A stretch of 59,468 nt of DNA from Rhizopus sp. PT2906 (taxonomy: Eukaryota > Mucoromycota > Mucoromycetes > Mucorales > Rhizopodaceae): assembly GCA_025529335.1 (NCBI GenBank), contig JAMYHX010000255.1, positions 1 through 59,468 of the forward strand, read 5' to 3'. The notes below the pieces were generated by a model that saw nothing but the letters and a program-made list of their open reading frames with translations, did no database searches and was not told the origin of the DNA. Numbering within the stretch: the stretch's first letter is position 1; each line of letters opens with the position of its first letter. The position numbers and the translations under genes were made by a program. Below, one piece after another: positions 53,951 through 59,468 of this stretch.

Positions 53951-55846
53951 ATGTCGTCACAACCAAATACACCTCAGCCTACAGCTACCCCACCTCCTCC
54001 TACGGGCGTTACTCAAGATCTTAGTTCTAATACAGCAAATAATCATTACCCTCCTTCACCACCACTGCCCCTGGAAACTCAAAAATACGATGTGGTTACA
54101 CCAACACAACCACCAAGAAGAAGCCGTAAAGAATCTTATACAGATCATTGCCCGTCATTTGGTCCTGTAACTTATATGCAAAATGTATTTGCTATAGACA
54201 GACATACATGGTAAACACAATACACATTTTGAATCTTGATATTCTCTTACATAAATTAGCATCGATGTTCGTCTTTACACTAAAGTCGACCGTGGATTCT
54301 TTTTGGCAGATAACGATTGGACTTGTTACCGTAGAAACTATTTCCAAGTCAGTGGTTCCTTTTCCTTGGAAGGTATTGGTGTGCTATATGAAGGACAGGA
54401 GTATCCTTGTTATGTCAAGGACTCAACTGGTCAGCTTGAAGAAATCAATTGTTTCATGTTGGGTGTCAGCGCGAAATTATCCGATTGTGATAAGGCCATT
54501 CAGTTAATTCAACACACTCCCAAGAGAGACAAAGGCCCTCAGACTACACCCACGCCCAAGCCTATTCGCCCAGGCGGAAATCTTGGCTTTAGCGCCGTGG
54601 GCTCCGGACAAACTATTGTGACTTTCGAACGTTTGCAATTCAAAACAGCTACTGCCAATAATGGCAAAAGACGAGCTGCTCAGCAATACTATGTGATCGT
54701 GATGGAGTTGTTGGCTAAATTAAAGAATGGTAATACGGTGACAGTAGCATCTACTACTTCTTCTCCTCTCGTCGTTCGTGGTAGGAGCCCTGGTCACTAT
54801 GCCGAAACAGATGGTGCAATTAGACAGCCTCGTTTGATGACTGCAGCACCAACTGGTGATATCCATCAACCTTCCTCTTCTTCCGGCCCTGCTACCCCCA
54901 ACGGCGGTATTCACTACGGCCGTTCCCAAGGAACAAATAATAGCGGTGTATATGCTGGTCATAATTCAGAAATGTTTCAACCTCACGAGTACATTTCATA
55001 CGAGTACCACAACTATTCTAACTATGGACATATGGCACCACCTCCTACTTCTGCAGCTACAGGTGCTTCGACAGCACCTACTACACCCATGTCTCATCCT
55101 CATTCATACCCTGGAACACCTCACCACCCTATGGTTGCCCCACAACCTTCACAGCATTATTTCTCAGGACCCCATGACCGAACACACTCTGCTGCTTCCA
55201 CAGAAACATACCCTAATCATCATAATAATGATTATAATGAAAACGGTAGTCATCACCATATCAAAGAAGATGTACAACAACAACAGCAGCAACAACAACA
55301 GCAACAACACCATCATTCTTCTCCTTACTATTGGCAGAGAAGCGAGGAGCACCACGCTCCTCCCCCTTCCGCACAAGACAATTGGAACAGAATGAGAATG
55401 GCTTCCAATAACAGTGCACACTCGAGTATAGATCACTCTCAGCATGGATCACCTTATATGAATCACCCTCATCACCCTCCACCCGGACCTACTGCCCATG
55501 ATCACCCTTATTACTCTCATCCTTATGGGCATCCTCCGACATCCTACAGCCATCAAGGGTATATATATATGCACTTGTAAACACGCGCAAACAATGTTTT
55601 TAACCAATTTATAATAGTCTGCCACCACCACCTCCATCAGTGACTCCAGATCATTATCCTGGTTACAGCCACCATTATGAGTGGCAATCAAGGCCAAAAT
55701 ACAATAGTGGTCCTATTTATCCTCATAACTCGCCCTATGACCCAGAGAACAGAAGACACGATTACACCACTGAGAGACATCCATCTGAACAACAGCAGCA
55801 GACTAACGCTATGCCTTCGTTGAATAGAGAAAGTGTAGCGAAATAA
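53951..55846 (+). CDS. NDT80/PhoG-family transcription factor
   Basis: Three exons: 53951-54210, 54260-55558 and 55618-55846. About 595 residues. N-terminus MSSQPNTPQPTATPPPPTGV is Pro/Thr-rich. The NDT80 DNA-binding domain spans about residues 70-280: CPSFGPVTYMQNVFAIDRHT joined to CIDVRLYTKVDRGFFLADND, WTCYRRNYFQVSGSFSLEGI, GQTIVTFERLQFKTATANNG, KRRAAQQYYVIVMELLAKL and SPLVVRGRSPGHYAETDG. The C-terminal half is Pro/His/Ser/Gln-rich with a polyglutamine stretch (about 55275-55310), typical of activation regions. NDT80-family factors control meiosis, conidiation or nutrient responses in fungi; the role here is unknown. The frame ending GYIYMHL reads into intron 2. Confidence 0.9.
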
Positions 55847-56275
55847 CTTCCCCTTTTTTTAATAATTAAACCAGAACCCTTTTCTTTTTTTCCCTTCTTT
55901 TATGCATTGATCTATCAGTGACACAATTGGTTTTGCCCTTGTCAAACTTGTTACACGACGCACATCATTTCCAAAAAGTGATATTGCAGGTCGTAAGCAG
56001 CCTTACAAGCACTACATGCAGGCACAACCCCTCCTTAAGACACATTAAATGAAATTATGAAACATCAACTGGCATTTGGCTAGAAATCTTGGTGAAAAAA
56101 GGAAAGAATCCACACCACATTAAATGTTTCCCTTATGAAAAAATATATAATACCAAGATGGTAACAGAGTATTTCTGATATCTATCTATGTTAAAGCATT
56201 GCTGTCAAATAAAAATTGCTAGATTAATACAGGGCAGTTTTGGTACATGAGTTCATTGCTGTAATCACATTGGCC

Positions 56276-56294
56276 GAGAGAGAGAGAGAGAGAG
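56276..56294 (+). repeat. (GA)n microsatellite
   Basis: About nine GA units just downstream of the ILV3 stop codon, probably in its 3' untranslated region. Confidence 0.85.
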
Positions 56295-56332
56295 AAAGAT
56301 AAAAGGGGAGACTTTTTATTGCTTTCTGATAA

Positions 56333-58547
56333 CTAATATTCATCAGTGACAGCACCTTCACTAGCGCTTTTAACTGTTCTGTAATATTTTGCCAATACGC
56401 CCTTCGTATACTTGGGAGGCTTTGGCTTCCATAAACTACGTCGTTTCTCGAGCTCAGCATCAGGTACATGTACTGTGAGCTCTCTTGTTTTTGCATTAAT
56501 CGTAATCTTATCTCCATCATTGACGAGTGCAATAGGTCCGCCTACTTGTGCTTCTGGGCAAACATGGCCAATAATAAATCCCTAAGAGTGATTGTTTAAA
56601 GATCATATTTTGTGTACTATTTAGTTTTACATGTGAAGCACCAGAAAATCGACCATCAGTGACTAGAGCAACATCTTTGCCCAGTCCGGCGCCCATTATG
56701 GCAGCTGTCGGCTTCACTATAAGACGAAGGAAGGGCGTCAAATAAACGTTATTGTTTATGATATACAACTTACGCATCTCTGGCATACCAGGTCCACCTT
56801 TAGGACCTTGATAACGTATGACGACAACGGATCCCTTTGAAATCGCCTTTTTTTCAAGTGCTTCAAAGATATCGTCTTCGTCATCAAATACTCTGGCGAT
56901 ACCCGTAAATTCCAAACCTTCTTTTCCTGTGATTTTGGCAACTGCGCCCTATTGAAGAACGTCAAAAGATTTGCTGTAAATATGATGAATATCCCCTACC
57001 TCTGGTGCCATATTGCCTCGCAAGATGGTCAAATGTCCGGTTGGCTTGATCGGATTACTTAAAGGCATGATAATATCCTGTCCTTCTTTCAGTCCATCTA
57101 CTGTAGCCAAGTTTTCTGCCAGTGTTTTTCCTGTAACTGTCAAACAGTCTCCGTGCAGCATGTTGTTTTCCAAAAGATATTTCATAACGGCTATTGTGCT
57201 TTAATGGATACAGCCTCCTTTTTAATTTATTCATTACCTGGTGTGCCACCAACACGATGAAGGTCTTCCATTACATATTTACCACTAGTTTATAAAGCGT
57301 TATCGTTTTGGACTGTTGGCTTCTTTATCTTATTCTCACCTTGGACGCAAATTTGCCAAAAATGGTGTTTTATCAGAAATTGCTTGAATATCATCAATGG
57401 TTAAAGAAACATCGGCTGCCTTGGCCATAGCAATCATATGAAGTACGGCATTAGTTGATCCTCCCAAGACCATGATCAAAGTTAATGCATTTTCAAATGC
57501 TTTTCGGGTCATGATGTCTCTTGGTTTGATGTCTTTTTCAAGTAGGCCACGGATAGCCTGACCAGCACGTAAACATTCTTGTATCTTGGCTGGATCCTCA
57601 GCAGGAATAGATGAACTATAAGGCAAGGACATACCTAAGGCCTCAATGGCACTTGACATCGTATTGGCAGTGAACATGCCTCCACATGCGCCAGCACCGG
57701 GACAAGCATGACGGATGATGTCCTTTCTTTCCTCTTCGGTGATTTTCCCACTGATAAATTCTCCGTTGCACTCTAGCGCGTTTCCAATATCGATCTCTCG
57801 ATCTTTACAGCTTCCCACCGTACCTCGGCCCTTTTTCATCGTTCCACCATAAATAATCAATGAAGGTCGGTTGAGCCGAGCAACAGCCATCACACAGCCA
57901 GGCATGTTCTTATCACAGCCTGGAATTGAAATATTGGCATCATACCATAGTGCACTCATGACCTACAAAATGTGTCAGACAAGATAATGTCAAAAACTTT
58001 GCTTTACCGTTTCAATAGAGTCTGCAATGACATCTCGACTGGGAAGGGAAAAAGACATTCCAGCACTTCCCATTGGAATAGCATCACTAACACCGATGGT
58101 ATTAAACTGGTAACCTACTAACCCGGCATCCCACACTCCTTGTACGACCTTGGCTGCAAGGTCATTAATGTGCTTGTTACAAGGATTACCGTCGTAACCG
58201 CTAAGTATCATTAGTTTTGTTTTTTGTTTTTCGCAAAGAGTTACTTACAAAGACGTGACACCAACTTGGGCTTTATTCATGTCTTCATCGGTTAAACCAG
58301 TGGCATATACTAAATTGCTTTAATATACATGGTTGCTTTACGATGTGACTTACATTGTGCCTGTGCAGCTCCAGCAGAAGGTATCTGCGTTATAGTACGA
58401 GAATACTTGTTTAAAACGCCAGCTTCCGCCGACACATGACGGTTTCTTGGTTCAAGTTTGTGACTAAAAATATGTAAAAAGTACTGTCATTTATGCAAAT
58501 ACAAGACACAACTTACATATAAACTTCGCCTGTAGATGTATTTGCCA
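56333..58547 (-). CDS. ILV3: Dihydroxy-acid dehydratase (ILV3 type)
   Basis: Multi-exon gene for the Fe-S enzyme that dehydrates 2,3-dihydroxy acids to 2-oxoacids in valine, isoleucine and leucine synthesis. Start MANTSTGEVYIHKLEPRNRH, then LNKYSRTITQIPSAGAAQAM. Cluster cysteines seen in GNPCNKHINDLAAK, SIPGCDKNMPGCVMA and HACPGAGACGGMFTANTMSS. Other blocks: MVLGGSTNAVLHMIAMA, GNMAPEGAVAKITGKEGLEF, PKGGPGMPEM and DVALVTDGRFSGASHGFIIG. It ends SASEGAVTDEY. About 580 residues, near the usual size. The N-terminus has no obvious mitochondrial presequence (acidic residues, few Arg), unlike classic Ilv3, so a cytosolic paralogue or a missed upstream exon is possible. Seven or more introns of 45-65 nt. 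Confidence 0.92.
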
Positions 58548-59035
58548 TTCTTTTTTTTTACGTGTGAAAATGAAAAAAAGATGCTATTATGCAAGATGGC
58601 ACCTTAAATAACCATTCTGATTGTATCACCAAACATAATAGTGGGTTTACTTTTTCCCTCTTATTTTTTGATGTCTTTGTATATGAAAAGAGACAGCTGT
58701 GGTATTTTTTTGATTGATCTATAGACCTACACTTAATTTCTATAGGTAGATGTAAACCACAATGAGATATTAATGCTTATTCTACAGATGCTTGTCTACA
58801 GATGAAACTGAGACGGCCATTTCTGTGGATAGATGTAAAGCACGTGATGGATATACACCTATCCGTAGAAAAGGAGCTTTGTTCTCGCGTCCCTTTCAGA
58901 AAATATCTCATCATTTCCAACAGGATACCAATAGAAGAAACAAGCACCAAGAGAGCCAAGTACAGGATTTTAGTCGTAATTGGTGCGATTGAGACTTTTT
59001 TGGCAAACACTTGCCTTGGGAGCTGCAAGACATGA

Positions 59036-59468
59036 ATTTCAGAATACAAGGATATATCAACAAGGATTTTTTTTAAAGAAGTATGGCTCTCATTGGTTAA
59101 TTACTCAAGAGACCGAGTTCACGCTCAATTCATCATTGAATATCGTGAATTAATCAATCGACACTTGGTTGATTACCTTAGAATCACCAACTACCAGAGG
59201 CCTGATTTCGTATATGCTCAGCGATCTGCTATAATCGAAAGCACCAACATCTACACAGCTTACGCCAACAGCGTTCACCTTAGATTTGGTCAACACCCTC
59301 GACGTGTCGTTAACGCTTTACTTAACACACAGCAACGAATAGTAGATTTGAGACGAGTTCTGTCTACACAAGGTATGGATGATGACGAAATCAAGCACCG
59401 CATCCGTCAAGACATCATTCTACCAGCGCAGACATTCAAGCAGGCAATTTCGCAGCAACCTGTAGATA
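59036..59468 (+). CDS. Partial uncharacterised ORF running off the right edge
   Basis: Continuous open frame of 144 codons with no stop to the window end and no ATG near its start, so the 5' part must be upstream. An acceptor-like ATTTCAG ends at 59042. It reads VWLSLVNYSRDRVHAQFIIE, YRELINRHLVDYLRITNYQR, then SVHLRFGQHPRRVVNALLNT, QQRIVDLRRVLSTQGMDDDE and RQDIILPAQTFKQAI. Helical and basic, with GC higher than the flanks. I do not recognise it with confidence. The HLRF...RRxVNALL...LRRxL helix resembles N-terminal segments of repetitive Mucorales proteins, possibly the Fanzor-like group, but this is a weak impression. The frame 58777-59049 on the other strand is a shadow. Confidence 0.45.
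   Translation, partial: MSEYKDISTRIFFKEVWLSLVNYSRDRVHAQFIIEYRELINRHLVDYLRITNYQRPDFVYAQRSAIIESTNIYTAYANSVHLRFGQHPRRVVNALLNTQQRIVDLRRVLSTQGMDDDEIKHRIRQDIILPAQTFKQAISQQPVD

Noticed and set aside
54856..55395. 179-codon plus-strand frame inside the NDT80-family gene
   Set aside because: Out-of-frame shadow of the His/Pro/Gln-rich tail; no domain, and the overlapping frame has the NDT80 signature and spliced exons.

Overview
The window comes from an AT-rich nuclear genome with short spliceosomal introns (about 50-65 nt, mostly GT...AG, many ending TATAG or TTTAG). The gene set is fungal: Mediator Med20, a KRE9/KNH-like GPI protein, peroxisomal uricase, dihydroxy-acid dehydratase and an NDT80-family factor. 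These genes, together with the repeat families (DIRS retrotransposon, MULE/FAR1 transposase with an OTU-like tail, Fanzor/TnpB-like proteins), suggest a Mucoromycota fungus, probably Mucorales. That placement is inference from gene style; no rRNA or other taxonomic marker is present.

Layout. 1.1-10.9 kb is a compact block: an EPG5-like protein (+), HAT1 (-), a decayed zinc-finger relic, the rRNA-processing factor FCF2 (+), a C-terminally membrane-anchored protein (-), an RraA-like aldolase (+) and a Myb/SANT protein (-). 11.7-17.5 kb is a transposon graveyard: a degenerate array with a period near 22 bp, a decayed DIRS-type tyrosine-recombinase retrotransposon, and a broken Fanzor-like gene (copy A) that the DIRS element abuts. 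19-27.8 kb holds uricase, PUS7/TruD, Med20, a KNH-like GPI protein and an F-box/beta-propeller protein. At 28.5 kb there is a tRNA-Val(CAC), followed by AT-rich, LTR-like sequence. 31.3-38.6 kb carries an M16 metalloprotease, a Tctex-type dynein light chain, a quinone oxidoreductase and ribosomal protein eL24. 39.3-45.1 kb is a second graveyard: a MULE transposase with an OTU-like tail, Fanzor-like copy B and a probable non-LTR ORF1 relic. 45.9-58.5 kb contains two lineage-specific proteins, an NDT80-family factor and ILV3. A partial reading frame runs off the right edge.

The host genes do not form one pathway. Recurring themes are peroxisomal targeting (uricase and the quinone oxidoreductase both end in SKL) and very tight convergent gene pairs, one of which overlaps at its stop codons. 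The most unusual items are two diverged, decayed Fanzor/TnpB-like genes 25 kb apart; the eL24 gene, whose frame is restored only by a one-nucleotide exon; an 11-nt micro-exon in the KNH-like gene; a GC-AG intron in PUS7; and a perfect palindrome that supplies AATAAA to both genes of a convergent pair. Exon boundaries were deduced by eye from frame, splice consensus and remembered family conservation. They have not been tested against transcripts or databases.
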